DNA from: Coptis chinensis
Lineage: Eukaryota > Streptophyta > Magnoliopsida > Ranunculales > Ranunculaceae
Reading direction: 5' to 3'
DNA length: 64,000 nt
Assembly: GCA_015680905.1 (NCBI GenBank)
Contig: CM027377.1
Coordinates: 19,926,501-19,990,500, forward strand
Shown here: piece by piece, positions 23,951 through 35,742 of the stretch
Numbering within the stretch: position 1 is the first letter of the stretch
Layout: each line of letters begins with the position of its first letter
Program-made: the position numbers and the translations under genes
The notes under the pieces: model-generated
Database searches by the model: none
Told to the model about the DNA's origin: nothing
What the model saw: only the letters and a program-made list of their open reading frames with translations

Positions 23951-23954
23951 GATT

Positions 23955-24108
23955 TTAGCATTCAAAAGCTAAAAAAAACCAAAACTGGTCCTTAACTCTA
24001 AATTTCAGACACGCCCACAGATAAATGAGAAGCACATTGCATTCAGAGGCTAAAAAATCAAACGGCCTCTGACTCTAATTTTCTGACACGCCTATAGATA
24101 AATGAGAC
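23955..24108. repeat. Imperfect tandem duplication, about 80-bp unit
   Basis: GCATTCAAAAGCTAAAAAA...CAGACACGCCCACAGATAAATGAG is followed by GCATTCAGAGGCTAAAAAA...CTGACACGCCTATAGATAAATGAG. Two diverged copies stand head to tail. No coding sequence is associated. Confidence 0.6.
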
Positions 24109-24686
24109 AGTATTCATAACAACATACCCTTCTAAGTGACTAGAGAATAATATCACAACTACAATTATATTCAGATGGCAAATATTTGTGTGGTGCAAAT
24201 GTGACTTATCTTAGCCCAACCCGGTCTCAAAAATAACTGCCTCAAAGACAAGCTCTTAAAGTTGTATCTACTTTGAAAGACTATAGAATTCAGCTATCAT
24301 GTATAACAGTTTCCTGAAGTAGTCTTAAGTACAAGGAATTGATGAAGCAATTGTCAATCTCCAAAGCAAGTAACCTGAATGATCAGATTGACTTGGAAAT
24401 CTAAAGAAATTACATTTTTGTTGTGATAACTATTATTTGTCTCAATACTTCAATATTGCAAATGGTGCAATATAGTGTACAAACAAATATTCATTGTCAC
24501 CTATATCATGATATTTATCTATATTTGAAATTGACATCGATTTGTCTTTCGCTACTGCTGATGCATCAGCCAGAAAAAATGTACGCATTACACGTACTAG
24601 ATCATGGTTTGAGAGCTTGTAATCTCTTAAAAAAAATAGAAAAACATAAACTCTTCAAACAAAATATGCAATAAATCATTAGCTAT

Positions 24687-24712
24687 CAATATATATATAT
24701 ATATATATTATT
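24687..24712. repeat. (TA)n microsatellite
   Basis: About ten TA units lie near 24690-24709 in AT-rich intergenic DNA. Confidence 0.8.
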
Positions 24713-24827
24713 TATTTAAGTGGACTTTAGGCTTTTGAGTCATTAACTATCTATGTAGCAAGTCCGGCCATAGGCCGGGCCAAATGGCTAGTCTAATATA
24801 AATGTTGAGCTTCACCATATGCATGAG

Positions 24828-25249
24828 CATAGTACAAAATATCCCGATATATCGTGATATTTGGGGATATCTATCCGGATTTCAGAGAAAGATATATAAA
24901 TATCACGATACGTTTAGAGATATATACAACTGCAAATATCGGCGATATTTTAACGATATTTGTGATATTTGGAGATATTTTGCGATATTTGGAGATATTT
25001 GGCGATATTTTATGTATATAACAATTTTATTTAATATTTACCATTATATTTAAAATAAATATAAATAATGTATCATGATATATCAAGAAATATCCACAAT
25101 ATCTATGATATTTATCGATATTTTGGATATATCTACGATATTTGCATGTGAAACAATGTCAAATATCCCCAAAGATGAGGATATATCCACGATACATATC
25201 TAGAAATTGAATATCGATAAATACCTATATCCTGATATTTTGTACTATG
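24828..25249. mobile_element. hAT-type MITE, 422 bp, 8-bp TSD TGCATGAG
   Basis: The ends CATAGTACAAAATATC (24828-24843) and GATATTTTGTACTATG (25234-25249) are perfect inverted repeats. TGCATGAG flanks both sides (24820-24827, 25250-25257). The interior is dominated by GATATTTGG / CGATATTT words in both orientations, giving a long imperfect hairpin. No protein is encoded. Confidence 0.85.
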
Positions 25250-25499
25250 TGCATGAGTGCATGACCGCTCTTTTCATTGGTGGCCTGACCTGGAGCAGTG
25301 GTGATGAATGTGAGAATTATTTCTCAAGTTTTATAGCAGCCTATAACAAGATACAAAGTAGGACAGAACCATAAAGAGTATCTCCTTTGAAAAAAGATGC
25401 TATCGGGGTTGGGATTGTCTAGGAGCTGCTAAGGACTCCACAATAACAATAATTAATGGAGTTGAAACAATTCATCAGGAGGACTCATTTTGTGTTTGT

Positions 25500-26340
25500 A
25501 TTTTGTAATGGGAACTGTTTGGACCCCCACCTACGTGGCAAACGTTTATTGGTAGGAGTATCCACTTTATTCGTTTAATCAACCGGGATAAAGCCCAATT
25601 TGCAATATCATAAATTAATGTACAGTCCCATTAACTCATGTGTCTAGGGCTGAACCCTAACTAGCCACATGGCTTGCCACTTACGTACATTAATTTATGT
25701 CTAGATTCGTTTCATATCAAAGAGATAATCATCAATTAAGAGTCAGATTCAATTACAATTACTTGAGCAACACGAAATCTCTACTCTACAGATATAAATA
25801 CCAAACTATTTTTCATACAGAACTACGTTCTTGAGACTTGATCTCATCGATAATTTGGGTACGTAGGCAACCGAAAGGTACAGTCTCATTATTCTCCCGA
25901 CCACCATCACTTTTCTAACTATTTTTCTACGTTCTTCATCTCTTTTGTCACCACTTAGTGTTTTGATCATATTTGGTCGAAACATAATTGGCGCCATCTG
26001 CGGTTCTTATTCAACACCCTCGATCACGTTCTGCAAAAATTATGACGAATAATAGAAGAGCTCAAGTTCCCGATACAATTACTATCGATCAACCCAACCA
26101 TGAGTCCATGATGTTCAAGGTCAACCTGGCGACAACGGACAAAAAAAAAACTCCCGTCTTACTCTTCTTCAGCGCCGCACAACATTACTACTTTTCCATG
26201 AAGATATAGTCTCTGCAATCTGATACTGATAATATAAGTCAAATGCCTCGAGAAGCACTTCTTCAAAAGTTCAAGCGTGTACGGATTGGAAATAGAACTG
26301 TTACTACAAGCGTCGTCTGAAATAAACCATTCCTCTCAAA
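25500..26340 (+). mobile_element. 5' end of a Tat-like Ty3/gypsy element (LTR, PBS, gag start)
   Basis: A GGGTACGTAGGCAACC box (25857-25872) is followed after about 115 bases by TGGCGCCATCTGCGG (25989-26003). This has the form of the TGGCGCC-type primer-binding site found just after the 5' LTR in plant Ty3/gypsy elements. A short ORF follows (MTNNRRAQVPDTITIDQ, 26041), like the start of a gag leader, and then decays. The LTR start is not resolved. No pol is found downstream; the sequence passes into a tandem duplication and then CACTA-like repeats. Confidence 0.5.
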
Positions 26341-26345
26341 GATGA

Positions 26346-26585
26346 TGTTACATCTATCGCACCACAACAGAACACACGCCAACGACATCGTAGCGTGTGG
26401 GATCGTTTACGTGGTGAGGATGAGATTCTCGTTGTTCGCAACGTAAGTCATCCACGAGTTCTCAAAAACATGTGTTGCATCTGTCACACCACAACGTAAC
26501 ACACGCCAACAACATAGTTGCGTGTGGGATCATTTAAGTGGTGATGATTAGATTCTCGTCATTCACAATGGTTACCCACGAGTTC
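26346..26585. repeat. Tandem duplication, two copies of about 115 bp
   Basis: Copy 1 (26346-26461) and copy 2 (26473-26585) share TGTTACATCT/TGTTGCATCT starts, a CACACGCCAAC core, GCGTGTGGGATC, GATTCTCGT and a CCACGAGTTC end, with an offset of about 127 bases. It lies just after the Tat-like gag start, where 5' untranslated repeats are common. Confidence 0.75.
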
Positions 26586-26784
26586 AAGACAATAAATACA
26601 GACTTCGCAATGATTATTTTTCACGAATCTCAGCAAAGCGTATCTAATTCATATTTGTCCATTGTCGTTTGATAGTGACAATGGTCGTTTCATATTATTT
26701 GTTAGTACGACTCTTATATCAGCTGAATGGAGACATTCTTGCTTTGAGAAAATTGTATTGGCCTTGTTTCATGTTGTCAGACGT

Positions 26785-27120
26785 CTACTTACGGTTTTTA
26801 ACCGTTACAAATTCTTTTTAGTAACAGTTATTTAGCGTTACTAAAATTAATTACTAACGGTTTTCTAGACTCAATTGCATTAAATATTTTCAAGAATAGT
26901 AACGATTTCTTTCAATTTATAACGGTTTGTACACGTAACTTAATGAAGATATTAGCAACAGTTATGAGAAATTAGTAACACTTTTTTGTGTAGTATGCGT
27001 TGCTAATTGAATCATTTAGTAACAGTTTTTGCACCCATTTCTAACATTTTTCCTACTTTATAAGTGTACTTAATGAAGAGCTTAGTAACGTTTTTTTGCC
27101 GTTACAAAACAATTTTGTAT
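26785..27120. repeat. AACGGTTAC-type subterminal repeats (CACTA-like), left cluster
   Basis: Many copies of TTAGTAACGGTT / AACCGTTAC variants occur in both orientations. A block CCGTTACAAAT..TTTTTAGTAAC is shared with 37895-37925 on the far side of the Athila element. The left transposon terminus itself is not seen. Confidence 0.45.
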
Positions 27121-29404
27121 TGAAAAAAAATTAATTGGCATCGACACTCCATAAATCTTGAGTCCTGAGAATAACATAAATTAAAATATGTAAGACAGGC
27201 AAAATGAAAGAAGCATCCATACTTGAATTCAGTGAATGCTAATTTCAAGTCTAATTCCAAGTGTTACCCAAGTACTCAAAAACTTTCCAGCTAAATGATT
27301 TTTTGCAAGACAAAACCTATATGAGTGCATAATGCCATAATCATACCATTTAGTGTTGTAACCGTACCAAATATTAGCTAAAATGAAAAGTCTATTACAA
27401 CTAAGAACGTAAAAAAAACATCCCAGCCAGCAAGGTGTTTAACTACTAACTAGTAGTAGTCCCAGTTAACTAATGTAGTAATAACTAAACTTTTCTTATT
27501 TAAAGTTACTATATGAAAGAATTGAACCAGCCCACTCTAAAGAGTATTAAGAGCTGGTCCAACTTCAATGAGAAGGATAGAATAACAATACCCCATTCTT
27601 ATTTGAAGGGAAAGACATAGTCTGATAGGTTGATTCCTCAAGAGTCGAGAGCCCTTTCAAATTCCAAGAATTAAATGTCCTTTCTAATTAAATTGACCAC
27701 AAATTCAATCAATTAAAGTGGGGTCGCTCATGTAAGTATTTAATCTCCCATGTGCCGATGGGTTTTCCTCATCTTACCCCAACCTTAAACAAACAGTGAT
27801 TCTGGAACATTAAATGGCAACCTGATCCTCATATGAGCATCATTAACCCTCCCCTTGGGAGGATTTTAGCTTATGGTCATTGGATGATTGATTAATCTTG
27901 TTGTATACAATAAATAAGTCAATGAAGAACAGGAATTTAATTTGAAGAAAAATGAATTTTATTAAAGTGAATACTTACAGTACTTGATACCACTTGAATT
28001 GAAAAGCTACAGAAGGAAATGTAAACTACGGAAGGAAATATGCAAGAATATAAAGTCCTAAACCCACCAAATATATATAACCCCCTCATGTGAAGCCCCC
28101 TTTTATTTTTTGTTTTGTCTTTTTCCAATTACTAACAATCCAAACTTTGTACTAACAAAGTTTGTCTTTTCTTGTTTTAATTTGTTTTGTTTTTTTTTCT
28201 TCATTTGCAACATCAAATCATGCATTAAATTTTGTTTTGTCTTTTCTTTATTTGTAAGGTGGCACACAAGTGTCTTGCCACTTGTTGATGCATGATAACT
28301 TATCATGTCTTGTGGGCCTGCAGAGTGGGTCTACGTACTGTGTCCAGTGGCAGCTCGGATTTTGGTGTTTTTACAACTTTCTATCTTTGCGTAGAGCTCG
28401 TCGCCCTGGTTGTTCTGGCAATTCACTTGCCAAACTCGGCGTCTAGGTTTGAAAGATGTGAGCTTCGAAAGTTTGCTGCTTTTTTACATGTGGACCCGTT
28501 TTGCACTGGTTTTGTCCTTTTGGAATCTTCGGCTCTAGTCAGGCTATGTTGGGCTTCACTGAGGCTGAGTGGGAAGACTTCAAGTACACACAATATTCTC
28601 GTACTTTGATGCATGTTTTATCATCATATTCACGTTAACTATGAAAACCTGCAAAAGTACAAAAATATAATTATTTCATGATTATTAAACACATAATTAA
28701 CCAAATGCTATGTCTCTATGGGGTTTAGTATTACAGTTTTGGGTGCTTATCACTATGATCACTGAGTTTAAGTATATTTGCAGCAAAGGCTTTTTGAGAG
28801 AGTTAAACAACTAGAAGTTTTATCCACTAACCCTACATAAGATAACTTCAGGGCCATCTAACATGAAATACTTAGACAACTCCAAAAGCTTAGATAAGAT
28901 TATTGTTGTCAGCCACAACCTTGTCTTGTTGTTCACCGCCTTCATAAAGAGTCACACATTCAGCCAAGGTGTGTGGACTTCCAATTTTTCTACTACTTTA
29001 TATTTCGTCATGGCCTCTTTCAACTTCTTTCTTAACTCTACTAAGCAATTTAAGTATCCTAGTTTAAGCTACACACTACACTACTTCCGGATAGCTAGAC
29101 TTGTTTTTACGGCGTACCGCTTACAGCTGAGCGAGCAAACTATAGTGAGTTCTACAGAGTTCTCTACTAGACTGAACCACATATTTGCTATCCAACCACT
29201 ATCATTTGCTAGATGCGTCAAACACATAATTTACCTTTATCTTAGTCCTTATTTACTTACTAGCTCAGGTTCGTTACTTCTTCAACTATGCCACATATAC
29301 TCAATATACTTTATAGCTATAATTGGTAACCCTACCAAAAGATTTTTATTGCACTTGACAGGGTTGGAGTTACGTTGGTGATAGACTTCTATCTGCAGTG
29401 ATAC
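27121..29404. other. Intergenic; one long unassigned ORF (28863-29381)
   Basis: No recognisable gene. A 172-codon ORF on the plus strand (28863-29381) stays open for over 500 bases in AT-rich DNA. Its translation is rich in Leu, Ser, Phe and Tyr with no domain I recognise, and may be antisense to retroelement sequence. Elsewhere 28103-28260 is T-rich with an AACTTTGTACTAACAAAGTT palindrome near 28142. Confidence 0.25.
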
Positions 29405-30917
29405 TGATAAGAGCCCAAAACTGTAGTTTTAACCCCTTAATAATATTACCTTTAGACCAATTATGTAATTAATAAGTAAGAGTTAGTACTGTTATCGTGT
29501 TCTTATGTATTTTAGGCATTGGAGTCGAATATGTACATAAATGCGTCCTTTTTGCTAGATAAATGAGCAAATGTTGGTTGCTAAGAAGTTATATGATTAA
29601 AGGCCAAGATTCAAGGAGAAAAAGCCTTTTTAAAGCTCAATCAAAGCTGAAAAGTCAAAGGCAATGCGGGCAGAAATAGCGCACAAAAGTCAGCAGAACT
29701 TCCGAAGGCTGTATCTTTGGACTCAAACCTTAGAATTAGGCCTACCTTATGTCAAAACGATCGGCTCGGAAAGGGATTTCTAATGGTCCAAGCCTTGACC
29801 CAATCAGAAGAGTAAAAGTAGATAAAAAGTCTGTTGAAGTCATTTCCAGTTGAAAACCCCTTTGTGGATTGAAGTAATGAGGTTTTGGGCTCGATTTTCC
29901 GGCCCAAAACATGGCTCCTCAGCCTATGCACGAAATTATGGATCTAGTCTCTTCTACATAAAGGGACTAAGACTTAGCTCTTAAGCAACTTGGTTTTTTA
30001 CTTAGTCAATTATCCAAAAACTTAGTTCTAGTTCAATAAAATTAGTTTTAGAACAATAAATTAGTTTGTTAGACTTAATTACTTAGTTAAGAATCAAATA
30101 CTTAGTTTCTATTTCAAGTTTTAGTTTCTAATTCAATATTTAATTCATAGATTTAGTTGATCTTAAATTGATAATTAGTTATTCATAATCTTAGTTCTAA
30201 ATTAGTTTTAAATTCAATTTTAATTCATTTTGAATCATTATCCTCTTGTTAAATTAGATTAATAAAGTTTATTGCTTACTCAATAATGACTTGTTCTATT
30301 TGTTCTTGTGTTAGAAATAATAGTGTAATGATTCAAGGCTAAAACCTCCATTAGAGGGGTTTAAGGAAACCTTGATGAAACTTGATTTCGATTAGCGTAA
30401 AAATGGTCGTAGTAATCTATTCCATTCTATAAAGTAATTAGTTCTCCATGAGAATGAGTTTGATTGCTTCACATGCTGATTGTTAGTTGGTAGAGATTAC
30501 CATGAACAATTAGGGATTAGATAAACCCAATTGTTATGCGAAAACATTACAATTCGGATTACGACAATTCTTCGTTAGTTTATTAAATCGAATTAAGGTG
30601 AAATCAAATCCCCCTAATTCCTCCCCTTATTATCAAATTAGTATTTTCGTAGTTTGATTTATATCATCTTGATTGTTGATTCACCATCGTAGTTAAAATT
30701 CAATTTCATTACTCTCACGACTTTGTTAGTTTACACGAACTAGGAAACTTTACATCTAAACGAGCTAGGAGTGGAACAAATTCTCTACTCTAAACGTGTT
30801 GCATTGATAAAGAGAGTAGATAACTTTGATATATAAGCAAGAAAATAGTTTTAGTTTCACTTACATTTGAGTTTCATCACTTATTCGTAGGTAAAACTAT
30901 CGTTTTACGTATTATCA
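29405..30917 (+). repeat. Athila 5' LTR, 1513 bp
   Basis: It starts TGATAAGAGCCC and ends GTATTATCA; the terminal TGATAA/TTATCA is a perfect inverted repeat. AATGGCGTCGCTGCC starts directly after it, in the position of a primer-binding site. The interior (30000-30260) is rich in TTAGTT words. The length is within the usual range for Athila LTRs. Confidence 0.65.
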
Positions 30918-31065
30918 AATGGCGTCGCTGCCATCTTAGTTGTGTTTAGTTTCATTTTCTTTAGTAGTGATAATCCTACCAAAGTCACATTAAACCCACC
31001 CACCCTTGTTTGGTTCTAACTGTGGTTGTTTGCTTCAGAACTGATTTTTTTTCGGAGAAATACAC

Positions 31066-31285
31066 TAAGCGCGCCCCGCGCCTCAATGGCCTAAATTCAG
31101 AGCACACCACGCGCTGAAGCCCCTGGAACTCGAGATAGGCACGAGCGCGCCCTGCGCCTATCCAAGGCAAATTCAGAGTGCACCCCGCGCTGAAGCCCCT
31201 GGACTTCGAGTCAGGCAAGAGCGCGACCCGCGCCCTTGAAAGGCAAACTCTGAGTGCGCCACGCGCCCTTTTCTGAACAGCCCAA
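31066..31285. repeat. GC-rich tandem repeat in the Athila leader, about 75-bp unit
   Basis: Three imperfect units contain GCGC..CCGCGC, AATTCAGAGTGCACC and GCTGAAGCCCCTGGA. GC content is far above the surrounding DNA. It sits between the primer-binding site and gag, so it is untranslated leader. A 111-codon minus-strand ORF across it is incidental. Confidence 0.65.
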
Positions 31286-31609
31286 TTTCCATAGGTTAGT
31301 CCAAATTTCCATTTCTTCAAGTTATTCAGTGTTTCTAACTTGTTAAATACAATGAGCTCGCGTATACAAGATGATATTCATAAGTGAAGCAAGGAGGCAT
31401 TCAGGTACTTCTTTCTTCCACTCCTCGCATCTCTTATTAGAGGATTTATACTAGCATATCAGGGTTGTTTTGACTGTTGTCGTGTTTCTTTAATATTGGA
31501 CTTAGCCTTGCATGAAATTAAGTTCAGGTAGAGAAAAAACAACTAACGTAATCTATCGTGAACGTCAACACACACACCTATCTAGTATACACACACTACA
31601 TCTGAAATA

Positions 31610-32805
31610 ATGGCTGAAGAAAGAGAGTCACCTCTCTCTGACTTTTACAAAACCTTGAACGATTGCCCCAAATCTTGCATATTTCTTGCAGACCCAGTGG
31701 GGGATTCCGAATCCCCCCGAATATATTTAATTTGTTATCAGTTTTTCATTGGTTAGACCATGAAAAACCTTATCAGCATATGTGTAGGATTGAACAAGTT
31801 CTTATCACATGCCATCATCCTACGGTAGGTGCAGAACAAATTAAACTGAGGGTGTTTCCTTTCACCCTAGCCGACAAGGCGGAGTCTTGGTTAACTGCCC
31901 AAACGCCTAATTCTGCGGACTCATGTGCCAAACTTGTTCAATTGTTTATGGAACATTTTTACCCACTACTGAAGACAGATGAAATGCTTTCCAAAATTTA
32001 TTTTTTCCGCCAGAATCCTCATGAATCCTTTTCAAAGGCTTGGAATCGTTTCACTGACCTTCTTATAGATTGTCCACATTATAACCTTGCGAAAGACACG
32101 TTAGTTCGTGCTTTTTTCAAGGGAATTTTACACCACCATAAAGAGGTCCTTGATATAATAAATGGGGGTAGTTTCCTCAGTAAAGGAACCTCATAGGCTT
32201 ATAGGTTTTTAGAAGATCAAACAAAGTGTAATAATAACTGGGGAGGACGATATCCCCCGCTCCGCTAGTTCTTATTCAACAGTTAAGGATGCCGGTATGT
32301 TTGAGATTAAACCCGATCCTAAGCTTAAAACTTTAATTGAATCTCTCACTAAAAAGTTAGAAGTTATTTCTGTTCAACAAAAGCTTATCCCCATCATGAA
32401 TGTCAACTCTAATCCATGTAATTTATGTTTGAGTCCTGAGCATCCCGACTCCTATTGTCCTCTCGCCTATGAACAGCAAACATCACAACCAGATAATGTT
32501 TGCTCCATTAATAGCTATCCTACTCCTAACGCCCCTTGGAGACAAAATCCCAACTTCAATTGGAGAAATAATCAACAAGTTACACCTCCATGGTATAATA
32601 ATCAAAATGTTAGGCCAGCAAACAATTACAACCAAGCTCCACCACGACAAGGACAAGGACAAGGGAATTATAATAATTCTAACAATAATAATTATAATGC
32701 TAATAGAGGTATCGTTCCAGTTAATCATAACTATCACAACCCACCTATTAATAATCAACGTGACATAGTTCCTGTCACACAACCTGTAACAAACACTCTT
32801 CCATA
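31610..32805 (+). pseudogene. Athila gag (frameshifted)
   Basis: The ATG at 31610 (MAEERESPLSDFYK) slips frame before 31663, where a Retrotrans_gag domain continues: DHEKPYQHM, IKLRVFPFTLADKAESWL, FRQNPHESFSKAWNRF, FKGILHHHKEVLDIINGGSF. A stop at 32194 and another shift separate the C-terminal part (32297-32805). That part contains a CCHC knuckle CNLCLSPEHPDSYC (C-x2-C-x4-H-x4-C) followed by an Asn/Gln-rich, basic tail. Gag packages element RNA in virus-like particles. The protein cannot be made in one piece here. Confidence 0.7.
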
Positions 32806-32919
32806 ACCGGATCGTTTCGACGCCTTTATGCAAACCCAACAATAGATTTTACAGTCCATCCAACTTTCCTTACAGCAGTTAGCCCATGAGAAAGTACAAC
32901 CCAAAGGTTTGTTTCCAGG

Positions 32920-34180
32920 TTAAGCGACACCTAATCCTAAAACACCAAACACAGCCTTTGAGGTAAACGGTAATACTAGTAATAAAAATGGAAACGTAGG
33001 TGAGCTAAATGCCATCACCACTCTCCGTTCTGGCAGAGTGGTTGATAACGCCGTAACTATGCCTGTAGTTACCCCACCAGTAGTCCATACACCGGATATT
33101 GTACTAGATACCGAAATAGTAACTGAAGATCCTACCCCTGAAGAGATACCAGTTAAACCACAACCTAAGAAACAAAAGCCAAGGTTAGACATCCTGTTGA
33201 TCCATACGCTAAATATAGAGAGAAACCACTGTTTCCCCAGAGATTAGCCATGTTAACCAAGGATACGAATTTCGATGAGATTATGGAGGTTTTTAAAAAT
33301 CTAACGATAAACCTATCCTTTCTGGAAGCGATTAAAATGTTACCTCACCATGCTAAGTTTCTTAAAGAGTTGTGCACTACTAGGCGTAAGACAAATATTC
33401 CTAAAGACGCCTTTTTAACTAAACAATTTCCAACTTTAACCGAACATAATGGAATCGTTAAGTACAAGGACCCTGGTTATCCTACTGTACAATGCACCTT
33501 AGGAGATTCCCACACGACGACTGCGTTATTAGACCTGGGGGCAAGTGTTAACTTACTCCCTTATTATTTATATAAACAAATAGGTCTACAGGAGATGCAA
33601 CCTACTAAAATGACGTTGCAATTAGCGAATTAGTCTATTAAGTATCCTAAAGGTGTGGTTGAAAACGTGCTTGTTAAGGTTCAGGATTTCTACTATCCTA
33701 TTGATTTTGTTATCCTCGATATAGAAGTCGCTATTGACTCTGTTTCGATCATCTTAGGGCGTCCTTTCTTGGCAACTGCCAACGCGCTTATAAATTGCCA
33801 CGATGGTTTGATGTCCATGTCTTTTGGCCATCTTTCTGTTGAGGTAAATGTTTTTAAAATGATGAAACAGTTACCAGATTCGTCTATAGATGGAGAGGTT
33901 AGCATGATCAAGAGCTTAGCTCAAGACTATTTTAATAACACATTTCCAGAAAACCAGATGCATAAATTCCTTTCCTTTGGAAGTTCAGTTTTCGCCGATG
34001 ACTCCTACTTAGAGGAAGTCAATGCCATTTTCGAGTCTACTCCTATAGTAGACCCTTATGTTGCTCTATCTACTGAGTTTGAAGGCCTGTTATCTAAATA
34101 AGTCTTCACTACTCAAGATGAGGACCCTCTAGAAGCATTTATCGATATTCCACCGACCCCTCTTCTTAAACCTCTTCCTT
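32920..34180 (+). pseudogene. Athila gag-pol junction and aspartic protease (broken)
   Basis: ITTLRSGRVVDN (about 33010-33050) is the conserved linker motif of Athila polyproteins. After a frame slip near 33200 the frame from 33250 runs DEIMEVFKNLTINLSFLEAIKMLPHHAKFLKEL, then the protease with active site LLDLGASVNLLP (about 33528-33560, Asp present) and the flap/end motif IILGRPFLATANALI (about 33750). In-frame stops fall at 33631 and 34099. The protease would cleave gag-pol. Confidence 0.7.
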
Positions 34181-34185
34181 CTGAG

Positions 34186-35316
34186 TTGAAGTATATTCAA
34201 CTTGATCCGGATGGTAGTCATCCGATAATTATATCTTCTCTGTTGTCTACGGATGAAGAGGCATGGTTGATTAGGGTAATTAGGGAACATCGTTCAGGGA
34301 TTGGTTGGTCTGTAGATAACATTGAGGGGATTGACCCTAATGTTTGCACTCATTGTATCCATTTGGAGGATAATGCAAAGACTTCTCGCAAACCTCAGCG
34401 TCGCTTGAACCCTGCCATGAAAGAGGTGGTTAGGGAAGAAGTCTTACGTTTACTCGATGTGGGTATCATATACCCAATCTCCGATAGCGAATGGGTAAGT
34501 CCCATTCATGTATTTCCTAAGAAATCAGGGGTTACCATGGTACGTAATGCTAAGGGTGAATATGTTTCCACACGAGTCCCTATAAAATGGAGGATCTGTA
34601 TTGATTACAGACATTTAAATGCCATGACAAGAAAATATCATTTTCCTTTACCATTTATAGATTAGATGCTCGAACGTCTAGCTGGTCACGCTTATTATTG
34701 TTTTTTAGATGGCTACTCTGGCTATTTTCAAATTATTATCGATATTGATGACCAAGAAAAGACTACCTTCATATGTCCTTTTGGAACATATGTCTATAAA
34801 TGAATGTCTTTTAGCCTTTGTAATGCTCCTGGTACCTTCCAGCGGTGTATGCTTCATATATTTAGTGACATGGTAGAGCGCTTCATGGAAGTTTTCATGG
34901 ATGATTTTTCTATCTATGGAGACTCTTTTACTGACTGCTTGTCTAACCTGTCTAAGGTTTTAACACGGTGTAAAGAGAAAAGCCTAGTTTTAAATTGGGA
35001 AAAATGTCATTTCATGGTGAAAAAGGGAATAGTGCTAGGTCACATTATATCTAGTGATGGCATCAAAGTAGACAAGGCCAAACTAGATAAGATAGCGTCT
35101 TTACCTATATCACGGACTGTCCGTGATATTAGAGCCTTTTTAGGCCATGCAAGTTTTTATAGGCGTTTCATCAAAGATTTTTCAAAAATAGCTAGGCCTT
35201 TAACTAATTTGTTTTTAAAGGATGCCATTTTTTATTTCAATTATAACTGTAAACAGGCTTTTGAAACTTTAAAAGTCGCCTTAACATCTGCACCCATTAT
35301 ACAGCCTCCCGATTAG
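34186..35316 (+). pseudogene. Athila reverse transcriptase (broken by in-frame stops)
   Basis: The domain begins RRLNPAMKEVVREEVLRLLDVGIIYPIS. It has KWRICIDYRHLNAMT (fingers), FLDGYSGYFQI with the first catalytic Asp, FSLCNAPGTFQRCM, the palm box VFMDDFSIYG with both Asp residues, then LGHIISSDGIKVD and RAFLGHASFYRRFI. All stay in one frame from 34186 but are interrupted by stops at 34663, 34801 and 35314. The catalytic residues are conserved, so decay appears to be by point mutation only. Confidence 0.8.
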
Positions 35317-35742
35317 TCTAAACCTTTCGAACTCATGTGTGATGCTAGTGATTATGTCGTTGGTGCTGTGTTAGGTCAGAAACTAGATAATAAGTCCACT
35401 GTCATTTATTATGCTAGTAAAACTTTAAACAATGCTCAAAGAAATTATACAACTACGAAAAAAGAATTCTTCGCTGTCGTTTATGTTTTAGATAAGTTTC
35501 GTCCTTATTTGGTTGGTACTAAGACTTTAGTTTATACGTACCAAACAGCCCTTAAGTACCTTCTCGCAAAGAAGGATGCTAAGCAGAGATTGATCCGATA
35601 GATTTTTCTCCTGCAAGAGTTCACCTTAGAAATTAAGGACAAAAGAGGGGTCAAAAATATAGTTGCCGACCACTTATCTAGACTAACAGATGACGATGAT
35701 AGTGATTTTGAGTCCATACCTGACTCTTTTCCTGATGAGCAT
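35317..35742 (+). pseudogene. Athila RNase H (broken by one in-frame stop)
   Basis: KPFELMCDASDYVVGAVLGQ carries the first catalytic Asp. YASKTLNNAQRNYTTTKKEFFAVVYVLDKFRPYL carries the Glu helix. YQTALKYLL occupies the position of the usual TDHAALKYLL strand: the Asp and His are replaced, which would weaken catalysis. A stop lies at 35599, and then the linker FTLEIKDKRGVKNIVADHLSRL leads to integrase. Confidence 0.75.

Noticed and set aside
30985-31320. Arg/Gly-rich minus-strand ORF of 111 codons
   Set aside because: It lies over the GC-rich tandem repeat of the Athila leader; no recognisable protein.
32469-32842. ORFs overlapping the Asn-rich gag tail (99 codons plus strand, 119 codons minus strand)
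   Set aside because: Shadow frames of the low-complexity AAT/AAC repeats in gag; no independent features.
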